NCBI RefSeq assembly: GCF_003173715.1
Contig: NZ_CP029550.1
Span: forward strand, 3,626,501-3,690,500
From: Methylobacterium durans
Lineage (GTDB): Bacteria > Pseudomonadota > Alphaproteobacteria > Rhizobiales > Beijerinckiaceae
Length of the DNA: 64,000 nucleotides
Direction: 5' to 3'
Shown: positions 1 through 9,208 of the stretch, in pieces
Numbering within the stretch: position 1 is the stretch's first letter
How the letters are laid out: every line of letters begins with the position of its first letter
Position numbers and translations under genes: made by a program
The notes under the pieces: generated by a model
Told to the model about the DNA's origin: nothing
What the model saw: the letters and a program-made list of their open reading frames with translations, nothing else
The model's database searches: none

Positions 1-1
1 G

Positions 2-256
2 CGCGTCGCGCACGAATTGTCGCGGATCGCGCGCGCCGCCGAGTACGGTGCTGCGATCGGCCTCGAGATCCATGCCGGGCACGGGCTGACCGTCGACAGC
101 GTCGGGCCGATCGCGCGGCTGCCCCAGCTCGCCGAGCTCAACATCGGCCACGCCATCATCGCGGAGGCCATCTTCGTCGGGCTTCCTCAGGCGGTGCGCG
201 ACATGCGTGCGGCGATGGATCGGGCGCGGCAGAAGGGGCCGGAGGTCGCGGCGTGA
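2..256 (+). CDS. pdxJ: Pyridoxine 5'-phosphate synthase, C-terminal part (gene cut by window edge)
   Basis: Only the last 84 codons are present; the frame is open to the left edge. PdxJ condenses 1-deoxy-D-xylulose 5-phosphate with 3-amino-2-oxopropyl phosphate in the last ring-forming step of vitamin B6 synthesis in the cytosol. The visible part holds the C-terminal TIM-barrel strands, with the family segments [11 protein letters not shown] (phosphate/substrate binding) and [17 protein letters not shown]. The stop overlaps the next gene in a GTGA arrangement, so pdxJ and acpS are translationally coupled, an order common in alphaproteobacteria. The identification rests on these two motifs and on the neighbour. 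Confidence 0.9.
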   Translation, partial: RVAHELSRIARAAEYGAAIGLEIHAGHGLTVDSVGPIARLPQLAELNIGHAIIAEAIFVGLPQAVRDMRAAMDRARQKGPEVAA

Positions 257-666
257 TCCTCGGCATCGGCTCGGACCTCTGCGACATCCGCCGCATCGAG
301 AGGTCTCTGGAGCGCTTCGGCGACCGCTTCACGCACCGCGTCTTCACCGAGGGCGAACGCGCCAAGAGCGATGCGCGCGCGGCCCGCGCCCCATCCTACG
401 CGCGACGCTTCGCGGCCAAGGAGGCCTGCGCCAAGGCACTCGGCACGGGCTTGAGCCTCGGCGTGTTCTGGCGGGACATGGAGGTCGTGAACCTGCCGGG
501 TGGCCGCCCGACCCTGCGCCTCAGCGGCGGCGCGCTCGCGCGGCTGTCGGAGATGACGCCGCCCGGCCACGAGGCGCGAGTGCATGTCAGTCTCACCGAC
601 GATCCGCCGCTCGCGCAGGCCTTCGTGGTCATCGAGGCGGTGCCGTGCGGCACCTTCCGGGATTAG
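253..666 (+). CDS. acpS: Holo-[acyl-carrier-protein] synthase
   Basis: AcpS transfers the 4'-phosphopantetheine arm of CoA to a serine of apo-ACP, activating fatty-acid synthesis. The 137-residue protein has the usual length for the family. The N-terminal [16 protein letters not shown] carries the Mg-binding Asp, and [15 protein letters not shown] carries the conserved Glu-Ala and the Lys-Ala CoA-binding block. The GTG start overlaps the pdxJ stop. Downstream comes lepB after about 90 bp. The phosphopantetheinyl transferase assignment is firm; that the substrate is ACP is inferred from family and size. Confidence 0.95.
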   Translation: MILGIGSDLCDIRRIERSLERFGDRFTHRVFTEGERAKSDARAARAPSYARRFAAKEACAKALGTGLSLGVFWRDMEVVNLPGGRPTLRLSGGALARLSEMTPPGHEARVHVSLTDDPPLAQAFVVIEAVPCGTFRD

Positions 667-683
667 CCGGCGGACTTCACGCG

Positions 684-711
684 TTGCGGGCTGTCCCGGC
701 TTAGTCTAGAC
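684..711 (+). promoter_or_regulatory. Putative promoter of lepB operon
   Basis: TTGCGG, 16 bp, then CTAGAC, ending 44 bp before the lepB start. The same TTGC-spacer-CTAR layout recurs before rpsB, rseP, bamA and tpiA. It is assigned by pattern only. Confidence 0.35.
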
Positions 712-755
712 CCCCGCACACAGCGGACAGGATCGCGGCAGGCTCCCCGCTTTGC

Positions 756-1613
756 ATGCCGATGGACCGGGCCGGGGGCCGAGTCGAAGGACTGGGCGAA
801 TCGATGGAACGCGCACGCGTGGATCACGAGACGAAGCACGAGATTCGGGCGGCCGAGACCGGTTCGACTGGAACCTGGGCCAGCATCCGCGAGACCCTGA
901 AGGTCGGCATCCAGGCGCTGCTCATCGCCCTCGTGGTGCGCACGCTGCTGTTCCAGCCCTTCAACATTCCCTCGGGATCGCTGGTGCCAACCCTCCTGAT
1001 CGGCGACTACCTGTTCGTGTCCAAGTATTCCTACGGCTACTCGAAGTACTCGCTGCCCTTGAGTGAGTTCATTCCGGTCAAGTCGGAAGGTCGCGTCTGG
1101 GCGGCCGAGCCGAAGCGCGGTGACATCGCCGTCTTCAAGCTGCCGAAGGACAACGCCACGGACTACATCAAGCGCGTGATCGGCCTTCCGGGCGACAAGA
1201 TCCAGGTCATCGACGGCGTGCTCAACATCAACGGCAAGCCGGTCAAGCGGGAGCGCATCGCCGATTACGAGACGATCGATCCCTACGGCCAGGCGACCAA
1301 GGTTCCGCAATACATGGAGACGCTGCCGAACGGCGTCGTCCACCGGGTCATCGAGCGCGACGGCGACAACGGCTTCTGGGACAAGACCGAGCTCTACACG
1401 GTGCCGCCCGGCCACTTCTTCATGATGGGCGACAACCGCGACAACTCGACCGATTCGCGCGATCTCGCCAATGTCGGCTACGTGCCCTTCGAGAACTTCG
1501 TCGGCCGCGCCGAGATGATCTTCTTCTCGATCGACGAGGGCACGCCGGCCTGGCAGGTCTGGAACTGGCCCGCCAAGGTCCGTTGGAACCGCATCTTCAA
1601 CACCATTCACTGA
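756..1613 (+). CDS. lepB: Signal peptidase I
   Basis: LepB is the inner-membrane Ser/Lys protease that removes signal peptides from exported proteins. With the start at 756 the protein has 285 residues; an in-frame ATG at 804 is an alternative. A hydrophobic segment at about residues 50-66 anchors the protein. The nucleophile block reads IPSGSLVPT (Ser75), with Leu where most homologues have Met. The general base is Lys139 in DYIKRVIGLPGDK, and the box MMGDNRDNSTDSR is intact. It lies directly upstream of rnc and era, the standard lepB-rnc-era operon; the next gene begins 10 bp downstream. Confidence 0.96.
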   Translation: MPMDRAGGRVEGLGESMERARVDHETKHEIRAAETGSTGTWASIRETLKVGIQALLIALVVRTLLFQPFNIPSGSLVPTLLIGDYLFVSKYSYGYSKYSLPLSEFIPVKSEGRVWAAEPKRGDIAVFKLPKDNATDYIKRVIGLPGDKIQVIDGVLNINGKPVKRERIADYETIDPYGQATKVPQYMETLPNGVVHRVIERDGDNGFWDKTELYTVPPGHFFMMGDNRDNSTDSRDLANVGYVPFENFVGRAEMIFFSIDEGTPAWQVWNWPAKVRWNRIFNTIH

Positions 1614-1623
1614 CGGTGGCGCC

Positions 1624-2385
1624 TTGAACGACGCCGCGCGTCCCTCCAGCCGCGCGCGGCGCGCGCACAAGCCGAAGCCGCCCCTCAGCGCGCTGGAGGA
1701 TCGCCTCGGCCACACCTTCGCCGACCCGAATCTCCTGAGCCTCGCGCTCACCCATGTCAGCAAGGCGACCGGGCGTGCAGGCAGCTATCAGCGCCTCGAG
1801 TTCCTGGGCGACCGGGTGCTCGGCCTCGCCGTCGCGGAGCTGCTCTATCAGAACTTTCCCGAGGCCGACGAGGGCGACCTCTCGCGACGCCTCGCGGGGC
1901 TGGTGCGCCGGGAGACCTGCGCCACCGTCGCGGCCGCCTGGGATGTCGGCCCGCACCTCGTCCTCGGTCCGGGTGAGGTGATGGGCGGCGGGCGCCGGAA
2001 CCAGACGATCCTCGCCGATGTCTGCGAGGCGATCCTCGGAGCCGTCTACCTCGATGCCGGGTTCGGTCGTGCGAAGGATCTCGTCGCGACGGCCTTTCGC
2101 CCTGGCGAGAAGACGGATGCGCCGCGCGGGCGCGACGCCAAGTCGGCCCTGCAGGAATGGGCGATGGGCCGCGGCCTCGCCGTCCCCGTCTACGAGGTGG
2201 TGGAACGTTCCGGGCCCGACCACGCCCCGCGTTTCCGCATCGCCGCCCGCGTCGTGGGCGTCGAGCCGGGCTACGGCGAGGGCACGTCCAAACGTCTCGC
2301 CGAGCAGGAGGCGGCCCGAAGCGTCCTCGCCCGCGAGGGCATCGGGGAGGCTGCCGCCGAAACCAACGCGACCGAGACCGGTTGA
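1624..2385 (+). CDS. rnc: Ribonuclease III
   Basis: RNase III cleaves double-stranded RNA during rRNA maturation and mRNA turnover. The protein has 253 residues. The RNase III domain contains YQRLEFLGDRVLGL (signature with catalytic Glu and Asp) and ADVCEAILGAVYLDAG (second acidic pair), followed by a C-terminal double-stranded RNA-binding domain at about 155-235 (KSALQEWAMGRG to EQEAARSVL). The start is a TTG codon placed 10 bp after the lepB stop; no closer ATG keeps the N-terminal helix, so the TTG start is preferred. Operon with lepB and era. Confidence 0.95.
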   Translation: MNDAARPSSRARRAHKPKPPLSALEDRLGHTFADPNLLSLALTHVSKATGRAGSYQRLEFLGDRVLGLAVAELLYQNFPEADEGDLSRRLAGLVRRETCATVAAAWDVGPHLVLGPGEVMGGGRRNQTILADVCEAILGAVYLDAGFGRAKDLVATAFRPGEKTDAPRGRDAKSALQEWAMGRGLAVPVYEVVERSGPDHAPRFRIAARVVGVEPGYGEGTSKRLAEQEAARSVLAREGIGEAAAETNATETG

Positions 2386-2418
2386 TGGGGCACCTCGCCC
2401 CGCTGAGGAACTGACCCG

Positions 2419-3408
2419 ATGGCCCGAGCGCCGCAGGACGACACCCCTGAAGACGACACGCCCGAACAGGGACAGGACGGCCCGCACATCCCGCCGCTGC
2501 CCGCGATGCCGGCCGACGCGCGGGCGGGCTTCGTCGCGCTGATCGGCGTGCCGAACGCCGGCAAGTCGACGCTGCTCAACAGCCTCGTCGGCACCAAGGT
2601 GTCGATCGTCTCGCGCAAGGTCCAGACGACGCGCGCCCTCGTGCGCGGCATCGCCATCGAGGGCAGCGCGCAGATCGTGCTCGTCGACACGCCCGGGATC
2701 TTCGCGCCGAAGCGCCGTCTCGACCGGGCGATGGTGCATTCGGCCTGGAGCGGTGCGGCCGACGCCGACGCGATCTGCCTGCTCGTCGATGCCCGCAAGG
2801 GCGTGGACGAGGAGGTCGAGGCGATCCTCGCCCGGCTACCCGAGGTGCGGCGCCCGCGCATCCTCATCCTGAACAAGATCGACCTGATCCCGCGCGAGAA
2901 GCTCCTCGACCTCGCGGCGGGCCTCAACGGACGGATGTCGTTCGCCGAAACCTTCATGATCTCGGCGCTCAACGGCGACGGTGTCGCCGACCTGAAGCGG
3001 AGCCTCGCCGCGATGATGCCGCCCGGCCCCTGGCTCTACCCGGAGGATCAGGTCTCGGACGCGCCGATCCGCATGCTGGCCGCCGAGATCACACGCGAGA
3101 AGATCTACGACCGGCTCCACGAGGAACTGCCCTACCGCTCGACCGTCGAGACCGACCAGTGGCAGGTGCGCGCGGACGGCTCGGTGCGCATCGAGCAGAC
3201 GATCTTCGTGGAGCGGGAGAGCCAGCGCTCCATCGTGCTCGGCAAGGGCGGCCAGACCATCAAGGCGATCGGTCAGGCGGCCCGCCTGGAGATCGCCGAA
3301 GTGGCCGAGGCGAAGGTCCACCTGTTCCTTCACGTCAAGGTTCGCGAGAACTGGGCGGACGACCCGGCCCGGTACCGCGAGATGGGGCTCGAATTCCCCA
3401 AGGCCTGA
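2419..3408 (+). CDS. era: GTPase Era
   Basis: Era is a Ras-like GTPase that binds the 3' end of 16S rRNA and supports 30S assembly. The 329 residues comprise an extended acidic N-terminus (about 35 residues, longer than in E. coli), the G domain with G1 GVPNAGKST, G3 DTPGI and G4 NKID, and a C-terminal KH domain with IVLGKGGQTIKAIG. Third gene of the lepB-rnc-era run. recO, often the next gene, is absent; an rRNA-methyltransferase-like gene follows instead. Confidence 0.96.
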   Translation: MARAPQDDTPEDDTPEQGQDGPHIPPLPAMPADARAGFVALIGVPNAGKSTLLNSLVGTKVSIVSRKVQTTRALVRGIAIEGSAQIVLVDTPGIFAPKRRLDRAMVHSAWSGAADADAICLLVDARKGVDEEVEAILARLPEVRRPRILILNKIDLIPREKLLDLAAGLNGRMSFAETFMISALNGDGVADLKRSLAAMMPPGPWLYPEDQVSDAPIRMLAAEITREKIYDRLHEELPYRSTVETDQWQVRADGSVRIEQTIFVERESQRSIVLGKGGQTIKAIGQAARLEIAEVAEAKVHLFLHVKVRENWADDPARYREMGLEFPKA

Positions 3409-3490
3409 CGCGCCCCGCGACGTCTGCACGCAGGGCCGCCGGCCCGGCTCCCGATCGAACCGACCCGCCTCGGACCTACCTTCGTCCCCG

Positions 3491-4411
3491 ATGCCTTCCT
3501 CCGCGATGTCCGCCGCCGTTTACGGCCTGCCCCCCGCCGGCCTCGCCGAGGTGCCGGGCAATGCCGTCCAGCTCTCGCCCCTGATCCCCGGTTCGGCCCG
3601 GCTCGAGGATTGCGCCGAGGCGAGCCTCGACAGCATCGCGATGCTGGCGCCCCCCGGCACGGTCGAGCGGCGGTTCGTGCTCGCGCACGCGCTCCGCGCG
3701 CTCAGGCCTGGCGGGCGCCTCACGGCGCTCGCGCCGAAGGACAAGGGCGGCTCACGCCTCGCCCGCGAGCTGCGCGATCTCGGCTGCGCGCCAGGCGACG
3801 AGCCGCGGCGCCACCACCGCATCTGCACGCTCGATCGACCCGAGGCAGCGCTGCCGCTCGCCGAGGCCATCTCGGCTGGCGCACCCCGCCACATCGAGAA
3901 TATCGCCCTCTGCACGCAGCCCGGCATCTTCTCCTGGGATCGGCTCGATCCGGGCACCGCGCTCCTCCTCGGCGTGCTGCCGCCCGTCTCGGGTGCCGGT
4001 GCCGATCTCGGCTGCGGGCTCGGGATCCTCGCGCGCGCTCTGCTCGCCGCGCCGGCCGTCACGAAGCTGGTGCTCATCGACATCGACCGGCGCGCCATCG
4101 AGATGGCCCGCCGCAACGTCGGGGACCCGCGCGCCGAGTTCCGTTGGGCCGATCTCCGCACGGCCGATTCCGGCCTCGCCCGGCTCGACTTCGTCGTCAT
4201 GAATCCGCCCTTCCACGATGGCGGTGCCGAGGACCAAGCCCTCGGGCAGACCTTCATTCGGCGTGCCGCCGAGAGCCTGCGCCCCGGTGGGACGCTCTGG
4301 CTGACGGCCAATGCCCATCTGCCCTACGAGGCGGTTCTCAGGGCCTCGTTCCGCAGCGTCGCGCAGCGGGCGGCCGCCAATGGCTACAAGGTCTACGAGG
4401 CCCGCGCATGA
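3491..4411 (+). CDS. Class I SAM-dependent methyltransferase, RsmC/RlmG-like
   Basis: The 306-residue protein has a variable N-terminal half and a C-terminal Rossmann-type methyltransferase domain. Motif I reads GADLGCGLGILARAL (about 172-186). The catalytic NPPF tetrapeptide in VVMNPPFHDGG is typical of enzymes that methylate exocyclic amino groups of nucleic-acid bases. This fits 16S or 23S rRNA guanine-N2 methyltransferases (RsmC, RlmG), but the exact target cannot be read from the sequence. The stop overlaps the next gene, a 16S rRNA pseudouridine synthase, as ATGA, which supports an rRNA-modification role. An in-frame ATG at 3506 is an alternative start. Confidence 0.85.
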   Translation: MPSSAMSAAVYGLPPAGLAEVPGNAVQLSPLIPGSARLEDCAEASLDSIAMLAPPGTVERRFVLAHALRALRPGGRLTALAPKDKGGSRLARELRDLGCAPGDEPRRHHRICTLDRPEAALPLAEAISAGAPRHIENIALCTQPGIFSWDRLDPGTALLLGVLPPVSGAGADLGCGLGILARALLAAPAVTKLVLIDIDRRAIEMARRNVGDPRAEFRWADLRTADSGLARLDFVVMNPPFHDGGAEDQALGQTFIRRAAESLRPGGTLWLTANAHLPYEAVLRASFRSVAQRAAANGYKVYEARA

Positions 4412-5172
4412 GCGCCGCCAAGACCACGAACCTGCGGCTCGACAAGCTCCTGGCGAATCTCGGCTACGGTTCGCGGCGCGAGATCGCGGGCCTCGCCCGC
4501 GGCGGCCGTATCCGGCTCGACGGCGCGGTGCTGCACGATGCGGACCGGCGGATCGCCGTCACGCCGGACCTGCCAGAACGGATGACGGTCGACGGGGACA
4601 GGCTCGACCCGCCGCCGGGCCTGCTGCTCCTGCTGCACAAGCCGGTCGGCGTCACCTGCTCGCACAAGGAGGCCGGCCCGCTGATCTACGGCCTCCTCCC
4701 GACCCGCTGGCGTCGCCGGGATCCGGCCCTCTCCACGGTCGGGCGGCTCGATAAGGAAACCTCGGGCCTGATTCTGCTGACGGATGACGGGGCGCTCCTG
4801 CACCGGATCATCTCGCCGAAGGCGAGCGTCCCGAAGCGCTATCAAGTCACCCTCGAGCGGCCCCTGCGCGGCGATGAGGCCGAGGTTTTCGCCTCCGGCA
4901 CGCTGATGCTGGAGGGCGAGGACAGGCCGCTCCTGCCCGTGGCGACGGAGGTGCACGACGCGACGCGCGCGGCCGTGACCCTGACCGAGGGCCGCTATCA
5001 TCAGGTCCGGCGGATGTTCGCCGCGATCGGCAACCACGTGACGGCCCTGCATCGCGACCGGATCGGCGCCCTCGACCTGCCCGAGGATCTGGCGCCCGGC
5101 GCGTTCCGCTCGGCGAGCGCGGAGGATGTCGAGCGGATCTTCGGTGCCGCGCCCGGCTCCGCGCCGGCCTGA
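4408..5172 (+). CDS. rsuA: Pseudouridine synthase, RsuA/RluB/E/F family
   Basis: Isomerises a uridine in rRNA; family members include RsuA (16S U516). The 254-residue protein starts with an S4 RNA-binding domain (LRLDKLLANLGYGSRREI). The catalytic domain contains HKPVGVTCSH and VGRLDKETSGLILLTDDG with the catalytic Asp, then EGRYHQVRRMFAAIGNHV, the RsuA-family signature. The ATG overlaps the preceding methyltransferase stop, so translation is coupled. A gene of the opposite strand ends 40 bp downstream. RsuA is the best guess within the family; RluB/E/F are not excluded. Confidence 0.88.
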   Translation: MSAAKTTNLRLDKLLANLGYGSRREIAGLARGGRIRLDGAVLHDADRRIAVTPDLPERMTVDGDRLDPPPGLLLLLHKPVGVTCSHKEAGPLIYGLLPTRWRRRDPALSTVGRLDKETSGLILLTDDGALLHRIISPKASVPKRYQVTLERPLRGDEAEVFASGTLMLEGEDRPLLPVATEVHDATRAAVTLTEGRYHQVRRMFAAIGNHVTALHRDRIGALDLPEDLAPGAFRSASAEDVERIFGAAPGSAPA

Positions 5173-5212
5173 CGCGGGCGACCCGTCAGCGACGCTCGCC
5201 ATCACGCGTCGC

Positions 5213-8153
5213 TCAAGCGCGCCTGTCGGCCAGGGCCTCGAGGCCGTTGAAGACGCGATGCAACTCGGTCTCGGCCGGGTCCATCACGTCGTCGAGCGTG
5301 TCCGGGGCGCGCGCGGCCGCGTCGAGCATCGCGCCCGTGATCCAGGCGCCCAGCCGTCGGTAGGATTCGAAGTCGCTCTCCGTGAAGAACTGGTTGAGGG
5401 TCGGGTCGTGGGGAAGGTCTTGCGCCGGCCGGCGCAGGCCGAGATCTCGATCGGGAGGGGATCGGAGAGCCAGGGCTTCAGGTAAAGGAGCCGCCCCTCC
5501 GCCCTCGGCTGCCCGTCGCGCGCCGGATAAGTAATGCGGGCGAAGGCGCCCTCCGCCCGCAAGCGCTTCTGATCCACCCTGATCGGCTTCGGGAAGTCGA
5601 TCGAGACCCCGAGATCGATGGTCGCGTACTGGATCGCGCGCCCGAGATCCTCGTAGGCGTAGGTCTGGTCCTGGCCCGCATCGACGACGAGGATCAGCGC
5701 GCAGCGCCGGCGCAGCATCTCGTAGAGGCCCAGATTGTCGAATTGGCCGCCATCGGACAGGTAGACGAAGGCACCGTCGTCCCGCGAGCTGCCGATCAGC
5801 TCGGACAGGAGGGCCGGCACGGCGTTGCGTGGGCCGCCACGGATCAGCTCGCCCTTCCGGAGCCCGATGCCGGGATTGGGAAGCCACGCCCCGAGCCGCA
5901 TGTTGAAGAGCGTCATCACGAAGGCGGTCAGGGCCGAGGAATGGTAGCCCATGTTGGGGCTCGCGGCGGCGCCCGAGATCGTCATCGCGGTTCCGAGGGT
6001 GATGCCCTTCGGCTCGTCGTGGATGCCGGTCTGGCGCTCGTCGCCCGCGTAGCTCTCGGTCGGGACGTAGGCGCCGGTCGCGGCGCCGTCGTCCGTGGAG
6101 CGGCGCAGCCGGGCCGAGCCGCAATGGAGCGGCGTGATCGTGAAGGAATCGGCCTTGCGCTCGGCCTGGGCCGGGTCGTAGCCCCGGGTCCGGTTGAGGG
6201 CGACGTTGATGACCGGGAACAGGCGCGGCGGCGAGCGGCGCGTGAAGGCGTCGGCCACCCGGAGGTTGTCGAGGGGATCGAAGCCGGTGAAGCGGTCCGG
6301 GTGCTTGGCGCCGCTCCGGCGTGCCGAGCCGAGGAAGCCGCGGATCAGGCGGCTCCGGTAGACGGCGTGCATCGAGAACCGGTTGAGGTTGATCAGCCCG
6401 CTGAGGAGCCAGGCGAGGCCTGCCGCAGCGATCACGAACGCGACACTCGCCGCGGTGATCGCGATCATCGTGGGCGCGGGGGAAAAACGCGAGGCGGCCC
6501 AACCGATTGCGACGGCGGTGGCGTGCCCGATCAGCACCAGAAGAGCGGTGCCGAACACGATGATCCCCGCATTGGTCAGGACCGAGAGCGGGACGAGCCG
6601 CGGCTTCTGCGCCTCGCCGCGCGCGGTGAAGGCCGTCATCGCGCTGCGGCCGATCCAGGCGACGAGGCCGCCCGAGGCGACGCCGCCGCCCGCGAGCGCG
6701 GCGATGGCCGAGCCGCCCCAATCCGACAGGTGCGATCCGCCGATCACCACGACGATGCCCGCAAGGCAGAGGCCGAGCACGACGATCAGCTTCGTCCCGT
6801 TGAGCCGGGCGAGCCATTCCCGGTCGAGGTCGCCCCGCAGGGCGTTGCGCCGCAGGGCCACGAACACCGTGGTGCGCAGGGTCTCGGCCAGCGCGATCCA
6901 GAGGGGCCGAGCAGCACCAGCCAGAAGATGTCGAGATCCTGGGCGAACCAGATGCCCCACCAGAGCAGGGCCGCCGAGGCGAGCGCGCTGACGATCCAGG
7001 CGAGAAGACCCCTCCGGAACAGCGTGACGTGCCAAACCCGTGCCAGCGCCTCGTCCCGCGCGTCGCGCGCCCCGTAGCGGCGGCTGGATTCCCAGAGGAA
7101 GGCGAGCCCGTAGGCGAGCAGGCAGATCGCGACGCTGAGCCCCGGCACGAGCAGGATCTGCGTCTCCGTCGCACCCGTTCGCCGCGGCGGCGCGGGGCAG
7201 GCGGCCGGCGTCGCCGGGTGGCAGGCGGTCCCGACGGCGGCGCCCGCGGGAGGACGCGCCTCCGCCGAGGCCGCCGCCGGCGGACACGGCTTCGCCGCCG
7301 GCTCGCAGGCGGGCGGCGGCCCCGTCCGGAACACTTGGTGGAGGTCCGCGATGTGGTGGTCGCTGAGGATGCGCGGCGCCGCCGCCATCGGCATCGCGAA
7401 GCACCAGACGAGGATCGGCACGATGATCCGGATCCGGATCTGGCCCGCGTCCGGTCCGAACGGGTGGGCCCGGTCGTCCCGCCTGATCCAAGAGGCTGGG
7501 AGGTCGGGATGACTGTGGCTCGGCACGCCGAGGATCGACCAGTACACGGCCGAGAGCAGGCACGCGCCCCCGACCGCCAGGAGCACGAACTCGGCGAGGT
7601 CGTGCCGGTGCGTCACGAGGGACGCCGTCGCGACGGCGTAGAGGAGCAGGGACGCGGCCACTGCGACGAAGACGGGCAGCAGCACGAACCAGTTGATCAG
7701 CGTGTTCCGCAGCCAGAGCAGGACACCCGTCAGGGTGTCGAGCGAGAGGAGGCCGGGCTCGGGCGCCAGGAAGCTCGTGTAGCGGCGCAGGGCGTGGACC
7801 GGCCCGCCGGGCCGGTCGCTGCCGGGACCGCTGATCGCGTCCTCGGCGGCCGTGACGCTGGCCCAGCGCGTCTGGCCCCCCGCCTCGTCGAGCTGTCCGG
7901 AGACCACCCGGGTCAGCCACGCGGCGATGTAGCCGCCGCCGGAGACCGTCGAGAGGTAGTGGAAATGGCCGAGGAGCCGGCGCGCGGCGAGGGCCTGTAG
8001 CACGCCGAGGCCGAAGGCGGCGCTGCGCACGCCCCCGCCCGACAGGCAGAGGGCGGCTGGCTGCGCCCCGTCCGGGAGTTCGAGGGCGTCCCGCTCGGCG
8101 GCGAGGGCCTCGTCGGTCGAGAGCGGCGCGACGGGATCGTGAGCGTGCGACAT
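5213..8153 (-). pseudogene. Large patatin-like phospholipase with membrane-spanning insert; two frame breaks, probably sequence errors
   Basis: After adding one base to the G run at 6903-6906 and one at 5411-5414, a single frame of about 980 codons runs from the ATG at 8153 to 5213. The N-terminus has the patatin glycine loop CLSGGGVRSAAFGLG (about 37-50) and a nucleophile elbow STVSGGGY (Ser71, with Thr in place of the first Gly of GxSxG). About nine hydrophobic segments follow between residues 120 and 430. The second catalytic element, LSDGGQFDNLG, lies near residue 800, so the Ser-Asp dyad is split by a membrane region. Patatins hydrolyse acyl esters of membrane lipids; the substrate here is unknown. 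A lipoprotein gene sits 10 bp upstream on the same strand. Confidence 0.8.
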
Positions 8154-8163
8154 CGCCGGCCCC

Positions 8164-8799
8164 TCAGGACCGGGTCAGGGCGAAGCTCAGGCCCTGGTTC
8201 AGCACGCGCCGGCAGAAGCGGTCGTCGAGGATCGGGTTGCGGGCGGCCGGCAGGCGGGTCTCGTCATACTTGCTGATGCAGGTGACGAGCATCGCGGCGA
8301 GGGCGGCCCGCTTGTCGGCGCCGGGGCCGATTGCGCCGTCCGGCTTGCTGACGAGGGCGACGAGGAGCGTGCCGTACTGGCTGAGGATCATCGCGTAGGC
8401 GTCGTGCCCGATCACGCCGTTGGAATAGGCTTGGCAGGCGGCGTAGAGCCCGTCGCGGAGCGCCAGCACGCCGGCGGTCCGGCCCTCCAGCGTCGTGACC
8501 TTCTCGGTCTGCGCGAAGCCGCCCGCGATGCTGCCGCTGCCCTTCTCGGCGATGGTCACGCTGGCATTGGCGTTGGCGTTGCGCCCGAATTCCACGGCGT
8601 AGTCGGGGCTCGGCTCCGTGCAGACGATGGGCCGGACGAGGCCGTCGGGCCCGGGTCTCGGGCGCTCGCTGACGAGGCGGAGATTGCCGGTCGTGGCGAG
8701 GGTGTTCGAGGTGCCGTACTGGAGTTGCGTCACCTTCAGGCTCGGCGAGTCGCAGGCCGCGAGCAGGCACAGGAACAGGATCGCTGCCGGAACGCGCAT
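8164..8799 (-). CDS. Predicted lipoprotein, partner of the patatin-like gene
   Basis: The 211-residue protein has a short hydrophobic signal and a lipobox LLAACDS (Cys16), so it should be lipid-anchored on the periplasmic side. The rest is predicted soluble, with the phrase NANANASVTIAEKGSGS and four further cysteines (in IVCTEP, AACQAYS, LVTCISK and DRFCRR), which may form disulphides. I recognise no family. It starts at the ATG at 8799 and ends 10 bp before the patatin-like gene on the same strand, so the two are probably co-transcribed and may work together at the envelope. Confidence 0.75.
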   Translation of the reverse strand: MRVPAAILFLCLLAACDSPSLKVTQLQYGTSNTLATTGNLRLVSERPRPGPDGLVRPIVCTEPSPDYAVEFGRNANANASVTIAEKGSGSIAGGFAQTEKVTTLEGRTAGVLALRDGLYAACQAYSNGVIGHDAYAMILSQYGTLLVALVSKPDGAIGPGADKRAALAAMLVTCISKYDETRLPAARNPILDDRFCRRVLNQGLSFALTRS

Positions 8800-8916
8800 G
8801 GAGGCCCCCTTCGTTCTCGCGGCTCGTTCGGCGCGCGTTATCCCGCCGCCCGTCTTTCGGGCGTGACTGGTCGAGGCGGGCCGATGCTCGGCACCGCCAA
8901 CTGCGAATAATCGCTA

Positions 8917-8946
8917 AGATTGATTTAATGCACCTGAGATTGATTT
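8917..8946. repeat. Direct repeat AGATTGATTT x2, 20-bp period
   Basis: Two identical decamers exactly 20 bp apart, about two helical turns, in the only AT-rich patch of this region. The phasing suits a dimeric regulator, but no function is known. Confidence 0.5.
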
Positions 8947-9063
8947 TGGGAAGTGCAAAAGCGGCACGGAGGCAGGGTTTCCCGTCGCTGCCCGCGTTCG
9001 TGTCCGGTTCCGTCCGCGCAGGAACTCCATGCAGACCCGTGGGACCGCCCCTTTCCGTCCGCC

Positions 9064-9091
9064 TTGCCTTCGGAGAGGCGCTCTGCTAAGG
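9064..9091 (+). promoter_or_regulatory. Putative rpsB promoter
   Basis: TTGCCT, 16 bp, CTAAGG; the element ends 117 bp before the rpsB start. Same layout as the elements before lepB and tpiA. Confidence 0.35.
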
Positions 9092-9208
9092 CCGCGCCCA
9101 TTCCACACGCGGAGCCGGCCTCATGCCTGAATGAGGCGTTTCCGGTGGCCGGACCCTTGCGGCCGGTCGCTTCCTCCGCGGCGGTATCAACCGGAGAGCA
9201 CACCGATC

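Larger units (their letters stand above)
8800..9208. other. 409-bp intergenic region between divergent lipoprotein gene and rpsB
   Basis: No convincing gene. It holds an AT-rich patch at about 8905-8950 with the direct repeat AGATTGATTT at 8917-8926 and 8937-8946 (start-to-start 20 bp), and a putative rpsB promoter at 9064-9091. Short open frames here have no recognisable content. Confidence 0.6.

Noticed and set aside
5213-7174. Separate gene in the third frame at the end of the patatin-like region
   Set aside because: Its only conserved part is the last 60 residues, which continue the patatin-like frame after the run at 5411-5414; the rest is an out-of-frame shadow.
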